64,000 nt of DNA, taken from assembly GCF_002443255.2 (NCBI RefSeq), contig NW_019211454.1, forward strand, positions 36,429,877-36,493,876. Direction: 5' to 3'. The position numbers were made by a program, and so were the translations under genes. Under the pieces are notes generated by a model. That model was given only the letters and a program-made list of their open reading frames with translations, searched no databases and was not told the DNA's origin. Positions 9,840-22,500 of the stretch are shown piece by piece; the stretch's first letter is position 1; each line of letters opens with the position of its first letter. The DNA comes from Varroa destructor (lineage: Eukaryota > Arthropoda > Arachnida > Mesostigmata > Varroidae).

Positions 9840-12800
9840 AGCGTACAGCTAGCGCAGAGGTGTGTAGACGAATCGTATGCTTATTTGTCTGTGATCTCTA
9901 GCTCGCTGCTTCACCACTCTCTCGCAACCCACTACGAGTGCTTACCCCGAACAATCTCCAGACTACCACTGTAGTATTCATTTGGGTTCAACCCTTGCAA
10001 GTCTCCTGAAGGTACCCCTATCTTTGCCTAGCTTGCTTCACCAAACTGTGATGTGGCCCCGTCTTCCTCGTCGTCCTTTTAACCGTCAGCAATAGGGCAA
10101 AAGCAAAGCAGTTCTGGCACCAAATATTCATAGCCACAAAGGCCCGTTGGCGGTTTTCAGTCGGCCGATACAAAGCTATTATCTGTTTGTTCTCCACCTG
10201 ATGCATTCTAGTAGTGCTGCATGTACTAATGTAGTAATACTTCGACTAGAAATCATATAATACAGTGAAAACAGCGCCGTGAATTTACTACGCAACGATG
10301 GCCACTACATGGAAACGAGATCACCACTATAATTGACCGCTTGCATCGTAGGTGCTATGCAATTCCTGCTTACGCGTCCGCTGACGGGCCTCGTCGTAGC
10401 CATTCGTTCTATCGTCAGCTCAAAACGCTTTACCGATTTAGGCATAACAAGTGACGACAATAATGGTCATTGTGACAACGCCTTTTATACCCTGTCTGAT
10501 TATGTTGCATGTGGTTTCTACCCACAATATGCGGTGGACAATGCATATCCAAGCACTGTTTGTAATACCAAGATGGCCACCAAATGAAATGCAGGTCAAC
10601 CAATGCGTACAGGGTACTGCTGTTGTTGCTATATTACTATACTATAGTTAAATTAAAAAGATGAAATTACAAAGAAAAAAACAATCAGATGATAATACTA
10701 GTCAGCATCATACTACAGCATTACATAATATGTGTTCGTCACCGAACGTTTGAAAGAAGACCAAAAAGATGGTGCACGCGCAACTGATCTTCCAACGCAT
10801 TGTCTCTAACTACACCTAGGAAGCGTTACAATTGCATCGTTTCGGCTTATAACCCCTGTTCTCTGCGTGCAATGGATTAGCTTTCTAAGTCATCCGAACC
10901 ACGAGTAGATTCGGAATAGTCGAATCTCAGTAAAACGCTACAAAGGAACGGATTGCCGAAACGATCGTGTGCGTACATTGTTTTAAAAGGAATGCTATTG
11001 AAAACCTATTGTGTCAAGGAATGAAATGTTTGGTACGCTCGCGAAGGTGGCGAAGGAGATAGGACGAGCTTGCCAGAGTCTCATCAAGCTCTCGATTTAG
11101 ACACGATAGATCTCTTTATGTCGAACGCGTTCGTTCGCGCGCGGTCGTAGGTATCACAGTTCCCTTGCACACATTGCAGCAGGTAACAAGTACACACGTG
11201 GCTCGTTCTAGCTTCTAGAGAGACACTAAGTTATACAAGCTAGGTTAAATGCCTATATTCCAGTTCGTGTCCCTGCGGTTATAGACAAACGGAGCTTTGC
11301 ACATTATTGACCGATAGGCATAGAGACGTCTGTGGTAATTTAAGATCCTACACTTTAGAATAGTGTTAGTTTTCGGTAAAACTTATTATTAGCTGTTGAC
11401 CTGATGAGTTGACTACAATGACACTTTGCAAATGTCGGACGACCCCGTTCTGACCATTCCTACTTTTTGTTTTCTTTCGATTTTTCGTATAAGGCTATGC
11501 GAAGGACAGCATGCATAAAATAATGCCGAACACAGATCGCTATTTGAAACATTATATTTATAAAGCAGTTGGTGAAACTTAGGCAGAACTATTCGAGATT
11601 GCGCGAAACGGATCGAGTTGTGTAACCGTTTCCTGAAAGGACACTTGACCGATACTGTCCTTCATGCGTAGTGCAAATTAGACCCTCTAAAATAGGCTGA
11701 CGTGGAAGACCAGCCATAGAAACTCGCTTTTGTTATTTACTTATTTAGGGGCACTGAGGTAGGTTGACGACACTTTCCTTACATTATGCTCGGAGAAGCA
11801 AAAACGAAAGCAAATGCCGCAGGTGGATTTGTATAGGCTTCTAACTGATCGAGTGCTTATTAATAGTATAGCTACCAGATCTGTTCATACGGGTGCCGTG
11901 AAATAGGACTGCGTTGAACATAATCCAGACGTAAAAAAGGAATACGCTATACGGTACACGAACAGCGTTACAAAGAACGAAATATTAAAAAAATCAGATT
12001 CATTTAATTGTCCTCCTCTATGCTTGTCTATCTAATGTCTCCTCCATGTCTATGTTAACTTGTTGAATATACATTTGTCCAAGAACGCATTGACCCGGTA
12101 GAATATAGTGCGGAAATGTTTTTCACAGAACGTTTCTTGTGTGTTTGACAGAAAATATGACCAGTAACGTTATGGTTCTAAGTCAACTTTGAGAGGATAC
12201 TAACTAACACTGAACTGCATAAATAACACTTAGCTGAAAAATTGTCATTGCAACAGTTTGTCACATCTCTGAACGGACGTGGGCTTCGGACAATATTCAG
12301 TGTGGTCAAATTTTGTTTGTACCAGAAAGCTCCATCACTGCGGCTGAAGAAAAAAGACACTTTGAAATTAACCTGCTTTCCTCCAAATCACAGACCGTTT
12401 TTCGCTACCGATACGAAAGCTCATAGCGAGTGGACATCAGGACGGTTTATATAATGGGTTTCAATAAAATATAGCCGTGCCAAAACAATTGTTTCAGGCA
12501 ATGCATTCTGGATGTAGCAGTCGAACGAAGCATGATGAATCTTTGCAGAACGACTTGTGCGTACGTTGAGATGTGTTTTTCGACCTTATCACTCCCTTAA
12601 CAAGTGATTAACCGTTTTATTTTACGGGCCAGATATGTGTCGAACCTAACGTAGAAGATACGAGACGCATGAAAAACGTTTGAGTCTAATCTGTATCGTC
12701 TAGTTGTGCAGATCGATCGTTATCTACACTCGATTAGATCGCGCAGAAAGAAGTGACGAAGTGGCGCTTGATTTACCTTAGTACGTTTATCCGCAGACTA

Positions 12801-12950
12801 AAATTGATGCACTCCTCAGAATTTGACATTAAAAAAACTGGCGGCCACATTCAAAAAAATGAGAAAACGATAGAATATTGAGCAGATCGCGTCGGCTGAT
12901 AGCGCTCTTTTGTTCGTTCCTGTTAAGCAAAATTTAGAGCGGAGTACAAA
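9840..12950. other. non-coding, with small GC-richer patches
   Basis: Mixed sequence without supportable genes. GC-richer patches lie near 9840-10190 and 10780-11210. A possible 10-nt microexon (11749-11758) is listed separately. The frames of 60-85 codons here are no more than chance predicts. Confidence 0.45.
11749..11758 (+). other. possible 10-nt microexon
   Basis: A good acceptor (TTGTTATTTACTTATTTAG, ending at 11748) is separated by only ten bases (GGGCACTGAG) from a good donor (GAG|GTAGGT at 11759). It would take phase 1 to phase 2. Close acceptor-donor pairs can mark microexons or recursive sites with a short definition exon, but they also arise by chance. Confidence 0.12.
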
Positions 12951-12951
12951 A

Positions 12952-13119
12952 TTACCTCCCACAGAGTCGGCGCGGCGTCATCGTTAGCAGTAGCTTTAGG
13001 TGTTCATTGACGATTCGTTTGGGCCAGAAGCGCACTAGGACAGAGAGCCAGGCCAACTGCAGTAGGAAACGCCATGCGATAGAAAGAATGCTTGCGAATC
13101 TACACAGCCAACTTTCGCA
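12952..13119 (-). CDS. candidate minus-strand exon ending at a donor
   Basis: A 55-codon open stretch without an ATG start runs on the minus strand from 13119 to a stop that overlaps a plausible donor (GGGAG|GTAATT, intron starting at 12955). An internal acceptor-like TTTCCTACTGCAG is present. The residues are hydrophobic and basic (for example ILSIAWRFLLQLAWLSVLVR). It has no domain I recognise, and the GC-rich patch makes open frames more likely by chance. Confidence 0.12.
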   Translation of the reverse strand, partial: CESWLCRFASILSIAWRFLLQLAWLSVLVRFWPKRIVNEHLKLLLTMTPRRLCGR

Positions 13120-13400
13120 TCATATCATGTTGTTATTGTGAACTTGAACGTCGACCGAACTGATATTGATAGAGAAGCGGAATAGGAGACTTATGCTGAG
13201 GGTTCCCGCAAGCATTCTACTATGTACCAGCAACCTGCTTCAAGGAGACCATTACTCCTTTTCATATATTCAGTATCCAAATGTGGATCGCCGTTGGCGA
13301 TCTGTGGAGCGTCGAACAATGATGAGAAGGCAGTAAAGTCCCCAGGAGCAGTAACCAAGCCAGGCATGCATATTGTCCTAAATTGTTACGCACGTTCTTG

Positions 13401-13423
13401 TATATATATATATATATATATAT
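13401..13423. repeat. (TA)11 microsatellite
   Basis: Eleven perfect TA units. Confidence 0.95.
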
Positions 13424-13950
13424 GTAATTTTGCGATAGCAGTTCCTCATCATTACTATGAGCGTTTAAAGTAGTTGCATATATGAGCTAGAAACGTGCCG
13501 ACGATCCGAAGCATTCTAATATCGGCAGCTCTGACCGATGACGATTCAGTGTATTACAACTGTAATAATTTATTGACGAAATATCCTGTTTGTTTAAATG
13601 GTAATTTATCTCTCGTAGATGTCTCCAGATTTGATATCCAGTTAAACACTTAATCTGATCTTATCGAGGAAAAGAGACTCTTTTGAACGTTTGAATACTC
13701 CTATCAGCTGTGCATCATGTTTCCGTTGACTACAGGATACATACAACGAGCAAGATATAAATACAGCTTCAATCGTTATCTTCGTTCGTGCCCCTTTTCC
13801 TATCCTGTCGTTTTGTTCGTGTTCCAATCAAAATGAAAAAGAAAAACTCATACATTTTCTTTTATATATTATGTGTACGTGATTTAGTTTGAACTCAGAG
13901 TAAAGTGTGGCGGGCCTGAGACGACAACTGTGCTTCGTTATGACATAGTG

Positions 13951-14145
13951 ATGAGGACTCGTGTTTCGTGTGTTTTCGGTGTCATCTCTATCATTTGCAG
14001 GGCGGGGTTGATAATGGCCGTAACGGTGGTTGTACTGTCGTTCCCTGTCACTGCTCAGAGCTTGGGGCCTAACGCGTATTGTTCCCTAACACACAGTTAT
14101 CAGAAGATGGTCGTACATATTTCTCTAGGCAGTTCGGCGGATTAG
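13951..14145 (+). CDS. short frame with hydrophobic N-terminal half
   Basis: ATG at 13951 opens 64 codons. Two hydrophobic segments lie in the first 36 residues (VSCVFGVISIIC and LIMAVTVVVLSFPVTA), the second ending in VTA-Q, a possible signal-peptidase site. The tail has one cysteine in about 28 residues. An acceptor-like ATTTGCAG lies inside the frame before the second segment, so only the part from GGCGGGG onward might be exonic. No family is recognised, and length is at chance level. Confidence 0.12.
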   Translation: MRTRVSCVFGVISIICRAGLIMAVTVVVLSFPVTAQSLGPNAYCSLTHSYQKMVVHISLGSSAD

Positions 14146-14278
14146 CAAAAGTAACCAGCACGCACTGTTTTTCGTTGCCGTCCAAGTCACTGCGCCCTCG
14201 CCGTCGCTTTGCTGTTATGAACACGAGCAAGTCGTATTGTGATTGTCTGATTTACTAATTAAATCACAACAGCTGGTC

Positions 14279-14434
14279 ATGATGCTCGCGCTGCCGCTTT
14301 TGTTACGGCCGTTACAGATGTTGCCGATGTTGCTAGACATCGCAGAGATCTCTGACGGAAGCACTGCAAGCATCGAAAAGGAACCCTCTGTTAATGTATC
14401 GTTTCGAAGAAAAAATTGTGAGAGTAAATTATGA
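14279..14434 (+). CDS. short frame with a leucine-rich start
   Basis: Tandem ATGs at 14279 and 14282 (G at -3) open 51 codons. The first 22 residues are rich in Leu, Met and Pro (MMLALPLLLRPLQMLPMLLD) and resemble a signal peptide. A charged, serine-rich remainder ends NCESKL. It lies 130 bases after another hydrophobic frame, which is curious but unproven. Confidence 0.12.
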   Translation: MMLALPLLLRPLQMLPMLLDIAEISDGSTASIEKEPSVNVSFRRKNCESKL

Positions 14435-15054
14435 GTAATTATATTGCTAATAAGAGCCTTCGTAACGGATCTTTTTCTTACTTATTGAAATTTATTTGTG
14501 TTTCTATGATCTATAGTGCCTATTTAATAAAATTAGTGAAACTGTTGTTGATACAGGATTTTCAGACATAGCAAAGTTGACAGTAGCAAGACTGAGCGAA
14601 GGGACGTCATGAGAAAGTTGCTGCCGATTAAGTCGTGTTGAGGTTCTAATTCCTCTGGGAACATCACTTCAAAGAGAACGAAGAAGACTACGCAATTTCA
14701 ATCGTAGATTTTCCTGGCCTTTCTGTTGTCCTTGTTTACTACTGAATCTCATTTGTCAATGTGTTACAACCTTATGCCAAGTAAGAGAGAAAGGTCCTAC
14801 TATTTTTGCCATTTTAGAGCCTCAATGAAACGATTCCTGTTAACTCGATCAAGTCCTTCATAAATGGATTAGCAGCAAAAATGCCGTTGCAGCTATTGCG
14901 TGGTCTAGGTGGGCAAGAAAAACACAAAATAATTTTTTCCGTCTATAAAAATTGCGAGAACTTATTGCACCTATGTGCTTAAACCAGATACATCTCATTT
15001 TGTTTTGACACTTTTTTTCTCGTAAGTTTTGAGCTGGCGGAGATAGTTGATGTG

Positions 15055-15384
15055 TCACTGTATTCTTTCCGCTGGTAAAGATATGGAAACATACATACAG
15101 ATGTTTACAATTCTTACTGGCTCTGACCGTCTGAGTTGATATGCAACGAATGTCTGTGCCACCTTCCAAGCTTGTAGGCTATACGCGAAAGTGCGTTCAT
15201 CTGAATTAAAGGAACTAGACGGAAAATAGCATGACATATCCAAGGAACAATCGATACTTATCTGTCCGAGCATCCGTGTGTTTTTGCTGTACCTAACCGT
15301 GCCCCTCCCTATTTCCTTCAGGTTTTTACCGCCGTCGTATGCCACGTGGGTATAGAACAGCATGTTACGGGTGCACAAAGACAT
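15055..15384 (-). CDS. 109-codon minus-strand frame
   Basis: A true ATG at 15384 opens 109 codons. The first 40 codons have about 73% G or C at third positions and look protein-like (VAYDGGKNLKEIGRGTVRYS), while the remaining 69 drop to about 38%. This suggests only the 5' part could be coding. A possible donor inside (GTTAG|GTACAG) would end such an exon. The same DNA read on the + strand contains a fine 3' splice site, and only one of the two signals can be real. No domain is recognised. Confidence 0.18.
   Translation of the reverse strand: MSLCTRNMLFYTHVAYDGGKNLKEIGRGTVRYSKNTRMLGQISIDCSLDMSCYFPSSSFNSDERTFAYSLQAWKVAQTFVAYQLRRSEPVRIVNICMYVSISLPAERIQ
15293..15321 (+). other. 3' splice-site-like element with CTAAC branch motif
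   Basis: CTAAC (15293-15297) is followed 24 bases later by CAG after CCCCTCCCTATTTCC. By sequence this is among the best acceptors in the window. Phases 0 and 1 are open afterwards for 38 and 57 codons, without raised GC3 or a good donor. It conflicts with the minus-strand frame across the same bases. Confidence 0.2.
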
Positions 15385-18300
15385 CGCTTAGTAAAATCGT
15401 CGGACATCCCAGAGTTTCCTGCCCAGCGTTTTGCCTGATGCATATAGGTGACTTAAGGAGAGGATCGAAAAAATGGAGCAAGGAGACCTGATCGGCCTTG
15501 TAGCCAAAATTGAGCGGATGTGTTTCGATTTAAGAGGATAGGCAAAAAACGGTGTTCGATTTTCGACGCTATCAATGTAGGTTACGGTCGTATTCGCTGG
15601 CCTAGAACGTTACTCTGTGTTTATTACATTACAATAACACACCGTATTTTAACCAACATAAGGTGACGTTGTCTTATGCTGAGATATAAACATGAAGATA
15701 AACGCATGGATGATTTATGGCCAATTCCAAGGCCAAGTCATGGTACAGCTGCATCGGCCAAATCCATCTGAAATACGAAGATGCGTGTGTGTGTGAAGAA
15801 ATGATTAACTCCCAATTATCTACTTATCATTGCATTCGATCTGGGTCGAAAGCGTGTATTAATGAAATAGCCTACATGTAGGAAACGTACCTAACGCGTA
15901 CATGGCAAAGCAATACGTAAGATGCTGCAGGTATTTGAGTAACTTGAAGCTACAAACAAGCTCGACTAATTCCAACAGATTTCTCCCTTGTGAAACGCAC
16001 GTACTGTATAATAAGAACATTGTACTTCGTTAAGAAATAAGAACAAAAAGCCAACATTGAATTAACGCTTTTCAGACTGAAATCCTGTGTAACGAATGTA
16101 GTAGAAGGTAGACGCAGCAGGTAGCAATAATACCAGTAATATAAGGTTCTTATAATTTCACTTTCTCAAATCTTTCAAGATATTTATGGTTCGTTAACAC
16201 GCCAGTGAAAAACACATAGAAAAAACATTAGACCTTATTGCGATGCCTTAATTACGTCCTGGATCGCACAAAGGAATACCAACGTTGGCTTTTCGATCTA
16301 AATCCGTGCCATTAAAAAGCTTTTCACACCCTAAACGGGGCAGCCGGGTAGCAAGAATATCTCCTTTATCAATTTATTTCGAGAAGTTATGGATAGAGCA
16401 ATTACACATGTGGGAAAACGAATAATAGGTACATCGCTGCTCAGAAGTTCGAACGAGTGTGGAAAAAAACAAAGGAAAGTACCTCTAACGTATAATAAAA
16501 AATCACCCTTCCACCTGTACTAGTTCAAAAGCTATTCCATTTCAAAGTTCTCCGGATTTGCCAGTAGTTACATACTCCAATGTCCTACCGAAGATTACAC
16601 TAGATGACAATCAGCTTATATTACTACTATTCTTACAATAATTATTAGTTTAGGTCAAAGCGTTAGATTAAAAGTATCAGGACATGTTATCTATTGGTGT
16701 TTTCAATGTACCCTAGTTGGAGTGTACCATGGTTTGCTTCACTCTCCATTGTCTGGATCCAGTGTAACATATAAAGAAGCGGTAGTAACTGCACGAGTCT
16801 GCTTTGTCGGTGTGCCGTTCACAGTATATAGTCCTTAACCTAAATATATACAGAATGATTCGTAATGGGCTGCTTCTCCATATAGCAATCACATTGCGTA
16901 TAAAGGCAAAAAATACTCCAAAGTGAAATATCTTACTGTAGAGGAGTAGTATACTGCTCTAATAGTCACTGCTCATAGTTTTACCACCTAGATTCGTATT
17001 AGAACACAGACAATTGTGCATTCAAGCTGTTCTACTTAAATAACATAACACTAAGTGACCGGTCATTGCTAATTCCAACAATCGTTTTCACTAGGACATA
17101 TATTAGTGTCGGCAACGAATGCGCTCCCTCCAAGACGAGCCTCATCCAGGCGTCCTGCAAGCTTCCTACGAAAGGCAAAGTCTGCACCGCTGAAAAATGA
17201 TTCTTAGAACTTGTTATACTTATAAACTGACAACTGAGATAACCAAACAGTAAGCTGATTGTTATTAATTGATGATATATTTGCCTTGGTGTGTCTATAT
17301 CTGAGAATATGCGTACGGAATGTATACGCATAACGCTGAATCTTCAGACACTTTGAAGAAAACAGTAACCGAAAAATCATAAATCAAATAGAGGTGAGCG
17401 TCATCCTTTCCGTAAATTTTGTTCTTATCCAACTGCAGTTTTTTCTTACTGTAACCTTAGGCATGGCTGTAGAAATGCATTGTAATCTGTAATATGTTGC
17501 CAGCATAAAGCTAGAAGTCAGACATTGTGTTCTTGTCGCGAATTAAGCCACTAACAATTCATAGAAAAAGGACTGCTACATGATTTTTTGCAAAGTATTA
17601 TGTTTATTTATTAGTCAAAGCTGAACGTATTTATACGAAGAAATACATTTCCCACCTACCGCAGAGTATCACAAATGATAGAACACAGCTCCGTTGAGAA
17701 TCTCTAACGTCTGCTGCGACATCAACAGAAATGCATAGGTCTGTCTCTGGAACATGTGGTGCATGCAAGAAAACCCATATTGCTTTTGCCTAGGGCGAAC
17801 ATTTGAGACATCGCATTGATGGCATTGTGCGATAGTGAAGCGAACGAGCCAACGGGTAAAAAGTACAAGAGATTGGCCGTACGAAAAGAGTTCACTTCCT
17901 CTCACTTAGCTTCTTGTTACCTGCCCGATCTCGCCACCGTAGTCGCAGTAGTAATGATAACGGCGGTGGCACCAATGTCCCGAATGGCACAACCCCCCTC
18001 TGTTAAGAAAATATGCACATTCTATCTATACTAGCTGGTCAACTAGCTGGTTTTGGCACCGGTATGGCCTATACGGCCGCGTTGGTTGGAGCTTTTCTCT
18101 GGGCAGTTTGTTGAGCTGTGGCACCAGCAGCTGCAGTAACAGGAAAGCAACCTTTGCCGTAACGTTTTTCGGCTAGCCAGAAAAAATTCCACAGGGCGGT
18201 CGGCGATTACTCCTAACTGGACCTAGCAAGCGAACGAATGTTTGAACACTTCCTCTTCGATTTCGGCAAGGTAGGCCCGGTTAGCCCTTAGCGAACAGAT

Positions 18301-18987
18301 AGTAAGCATGCCAAAAACAGCAAGACAAACTAGTCAAGGCCCAGCTGCTATAATGCCTTAGAGAGAGAGGTATCTATAAGTCTGCTAGGCTTACTCGAGT
18401 GGCGGTAGTTATATCGTATCGTTAACGAGGCAAAAAGACACGTCTAACAATGCGCCATGTTTCGGCCTCTGTAATTACCCGTATAACACGGGTAGTAAGC
18501 GGCGATGAGTGAGAGTTCGACAGGCCGCTGGACCCCTGAAAGTCAGATTGCCTCAATTGAGAACGCTTGGAGACTGCATCCAGGGATCAAGATATGTTCC
18601 AGGTTGCTAGCATAATAGAACCGATGCAATGGCAGTCACAGCGGAGCTCGTGTGTTAATAGGATCGGGTTCAAGTAGGACGAACACAGAAAACATAAACG
18701 GACATATTTGAATTTGGCCCTGATTTCGGTCTGCCAAGAACGAGGATCAAGTCTTGCTTTTGAATGTCAGAGACCAGCTTATGCAAAACAATGACTACTA
18801 CATACAGTAATGGTAAAAGTGGCCTATTTTGCCTAATTCTTTTTATGGCGGCCCTTAACCGATCTTTATCCCAGCTAAACGCTGCAGTGAAGGACACCTT
18901 CAACTCACGTATGCCTGTGTAATTCTGTAATGCATACAGTTTTAGTGTGACATACGTTCTATCGTTCACTTATGCCCAAGTATAATG

Positions 18988-19004
18988 TATATATATATAT
19001 ATAT
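18988..19004. repeat. (TA)8 microsatellite
   Basis: Seventeen bases of perfect TA alternation. Confidence 0.95.
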
Positions 19005-20016
19005 GCTGTACGACCGTGCTGTAGTATATATGTGTATATTTGACCTACATTTCATCTAATAAAACTATAATGACAGAAGATGGTTTAGATGATTATTGTT
19101 CTCACATATGGGATCCAAATTTGCCTTGTAATCTAAAAAGCGTAAGCTTTCCACAATGTGTTTTTTTTTCTATGTAAGTATTAAAAAATGCATGATGTTA
19201 GTAAAATGCAGGTAATGGTAACCCAGATACTTGATATAATCGTATGAATTGACGCTAGCTTTGGCCAAGGAATTGCGTAGTAAATTTACCAAAGCAAACG
19301 TGTGTGAGTTCCATCACCAGTAATGCCAAGAGGCGCCCTAGGGAGGCTCAATATTCTTGTGAAATTTATTTTTTATAGTGTCAAGTTGATTGACTGAGGC
19401 TTAGCATATTCCTGTATAGTATACCTCTCGCCAGGGGGGCCCTGTTCGAGCTCATAGACTTGGGGGTAAGGCCGGCCTTTATACAGCCGAACTAGATCTG
19501 ATTTGTTTGCCATGACCAAAGCTTGTAGGCTTTGTAGAAATTGCCTGTTGCTCGCCAGAGTGTGCACTCGTATTTGCTTTTATTTGTAGTTCTTTCTAAT
19601 GGATCATCCCTATATTTCGCGTTGATATTCGTTTCCTAAAGGCTGATTCTTGGTTTTCAGTTCCTAATAATACAAGATGCTCTTGGACCGAAAAATGATT
19701 ATGATCCATTACGCTCGTACCACACATTTCATAAATTCAGCATGGGTTTTCCAAGCGGACAGTTACGCGTTTCCTATCGTATTCTGCTAACAATAGCTTC
19801 TTGGTACATTATTTAAACGTGTGTAGAGCCAAATTCCAGATTCGTGTTTAATTTAATATCGCTAGGCGTTCTCGTTGGATCATAGATAAGAAGAGGGTTT
19901 GCATGGCGATGTAGTTTTTACCCCATTCGGTCAAATCTAAAGTTCAAACACCCGAACGCAGTCCCACACAATATCGCGTACTTATGGATCAAAGACTACC
20001 CAATTATATGTCGACT

Positions 20017-20059
20017 GTGACATGACATTCGTTTTTATGAAACGCGTTCAGTAAAAGAC
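20017..20059 (+). repeat. copy A of an unknown dispersed repeat
   Basis: Forty-three bases match 20949-20991 in the same orientation with six substitutions (about 86% identity). Weaker collinear similarity (ACTTATNGATC about 35-38 bases upstream) extends the match to about 80 bp. No terminal repeats or coding capacity are visible. Confidence 0.6.
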
Positions 20060-20948
20060 CATAACAGCGATAGTTCCAATGTCACGTTAAGGCGTACTTC
20101 GCTGTTTTTCAACTTAATAATTACTTCGTGAAGAGCTATCACTATTTATTCACTTGATTCCTCGATATGACATTTACGTTGGCGGGGTTGTGGGATCAGT
20201 AAGCACTGTTTTAGATAGAGGTACTCGTCTTTTGATGTAATACTATAAATGTAGCTTACGTATATTGATTCTAACATTCACGTAGATCATAAGCACTATG
20301 AATTCTCCGTAGTATTTCATGCAGAATGAATGCTATAATGTAGCATTGACGCACTGGTGACGCTAACACGTCTAGCTGTGCGTTGCTGAGAGAATAACAG
20401 ATTGCTTATGGATTTGGACTGATTGATTTCACGCGTCACGTGTATTTCTGCGCTTCCATAGTCGTATTCCAAAAGCCTACACAGGCACACTATGAAACGC
20501 ATCCAACAAAGTTTTCTAATGCAAACAAACCTGTATGTGTAAAGCAGTAAAATAATTTACGGGCCATAATCAACGGCGAGTCTTCAGCTCGAACGTTTTG
20601 TTTCTTCATTTTCATGGTAGGAACGGGCATATGATGCAGTCTTCAGAGTAATAGAACATGATGGGACATGGCTCGTTAATACCAGAATGAAACCAAACCA
20701 AATTTATTATTCTCATAGCGCGTTTGACCGGTTGTGACCCTGACCGACGCAATAGCAGAAAAGAAAAACACAAAAATCGTGTACTCTGAGTGTCAGTAAT
20801 AGCAAAACTTATTCAAATTTTATACAATAGTAGCTTAATCCAAGATGGGTTTCAATTTCGGATTTGATCGGTATTTCATCAACCTCGTCGGCATAATTCG
20901 ACATTGGTCGTTAATACTTATCGATCGCCGCTAGCAGGAATCAACGTT

Positions 20949-20991
20949 GTGACACGGCATTAGTTTTTACGAAACGCTTTCAATAAAAGAC
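20949..20991 (+). repeat. copy B of the same repeat
   Basis: Second copy, 932 bp downstream in direct orientation. Similarity fades on the 3' side immediately after AAAAGAC. The origin, whether an old transposon fragment or a local duplication, is not determined. Confidence 0.6.
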
Positions 20992-22302
20992 AACCGGGCC
21001 ACCTGAGCTTGACGGCTCGCGGGGTTTGCCAAGCTTCCCGTAGCCTAGAAGCTCTTGAATCACCATGCGTAGTAAATAGTACCCTTGCAGACTTTGACCC
21101 TTGAATGCACAGCACCATACTGCTGACCTTCAACCTATGAATCCTTTTGGTATTTGATTTAAAATTATGGAGGACACACTGCACTCAAGATTGGCCTATT
21201 CAATGCAGGTCGTTTTATTTCCGCTTGTAATTGCTGGGTGATAGCCCAAAAGATAAACCACTGCCAGAGAACTGGGGGGAGGTCTTAACTTGGGGCCGAT
21301 AGCAAAGGCGGGTACAATAACAGAACGAGAGCTAACGGAACATATCAACGGGGCTCACAACCTGTAGCTGGGAGATTCGTAAGGCGGCTCTTCCGTTCGT
21401 CAAGTTATTGATGATTTCCATCAGAGCAGTGGTATTAGCGATCGGGACGTTTGCCGCCCCAATGCGGTGCTAACGTCAATGGGAAAGTAATACTGACCAC
21501 TGCCCCATAGAAAAATCTCGTCTACACTGACTTAGACTCTGTTTTTCTCTACTAATGTTTAATATCGACTAATGTCCTGCGAACTTGTTGCGAACACGTT
21601 GATATAACACAAAGAATTTTATGTCTATTCTAATTCAAATAGAGCAAACGTCGTACCCTAAAGTTCCTGTTGATACAGTGAGAAGAATTGTTTACAAAAT
21701 GTATTTTATCTACGAGCGCGCAAGTAACTAAAATCCAACAAATGACTAACTGAAACCGAGCGCTTCGGAGTTCGTCTTTGATGAAATCCCGGCCTTGAGG
21801 TGAAGCCAATTTTGTTTCTAGTTTGGTTCTAATATTCCTGGCGGTGTTCGATCTGCGTCAAGATCTGGACGCAGACCCAAACGTCGGCATCAGGATCTGC
21901 GTCGGCACTGTCTTTCAGTATTTCCTTTCAAACAGGAAGAAGGGCCTGCTTCAGTAACAAAAACCTCGTGTTGTTAAGTGCCTTAATATCTATGCTAGAT
22001 ATCGCATGTAAACCCACCAGGAGTCATTCAGCCACACGTATGAAATATCCATGAACTTCAATTAATTTAGGTTAAGTTCTATTTCGGACTCAAAGTAGAA
22101 TCGCATGCAAGACTAATCGTTTCACGTCAATGTTACGCTTTTTAAGAGTATTTTCTCAAACAGATCTTACGTTCAGCTAAATTTCGATTATCAGCTAGGC
22201 TCTTTAATGGAAATTAAATATGTCATGTAAAGCTGGCTTATTGTCACCAACTTTCCTATCGTTATACAGATTACATTAAGTTAAAGGCTGGCCAAGAAAT
22301 CC

Positions 22303-22321
22303 TTTGACAATTTTTGTCAAA
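22303..22321. repeat. small perfect hairpin
   Basis: TTTGACAA and its exact reverse complement are separated by TTT. CCTTT and AAAGG, with TGGCCA motifs further out, give partial extension of the stem. It is too short and irregular to call a microRNA precursor. Confidence 0.4.
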
Positions 22322-22460
22322 TGAAAGGTGGCCACTACCTTCAAATAAGCTGGCTAAGTGGATAAAAGGAAATATCTTAACGGTACTGCCGTTTGCTGTG
22401 GTGTGCCGATCAAATATACCGTCATTCTACCCTGTCCATAAAGAAAATGGGACTGCATGA

Positions 22461-22500
22461 ATGATACAGAATGATGAAATCGTTGGATATTATGTATCAT
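22461..22500. repeat. 8-bp inverted repeat with a 24-nt spacer
   Basis: ATGATACA pairs with TGTATCAT, and three further base pairs follow after a mismatch. It forms a modest stem-loop of unknown meaning. Confidence 0.35.

Larger units (their letters stand above)
13424..15050. other. mostly non-coding, two hydrophobic short frames
   Basis: Contains two neighbouring + strand frames that start with true ATGs and hydrophobic N termini (13951-14145 and 14279-14434, listed separately). Outside the roughly 13900-14420 GC-richer island the sequence is AT-rich. Confidence 0.4.
15390..22260. other. non-coding with one dispersed repeat pair
   Basis: Mostly AT-rich. GC-richer patches lie at 17880-18350, 18460-18560, 21000-21080 and 21220-21520. 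On the + strand at 17391, GAG|GTGAGC is a good donor preceded by a 15-codon open phase, but its acceptor (AATCTTCAG) has a poor pyrimidine tract. Short open runs in the 17.9-18.1 kb patch have no matching donor. A diverged repeat occurs twice (20017-20059 and 20949-20991). Confidence 0.4.

Noticed and set aside
9960..10020. tRNA B-box-like GGGTTCAACCC
   Set aside because: No A box at the right distance and no acceptor or anticodon stem can be drawn.
14858..15169. 103-codon minus-strand frame
   Set aside because: AT-rich codon use, overlap with another frame on the same strand, and no motif.
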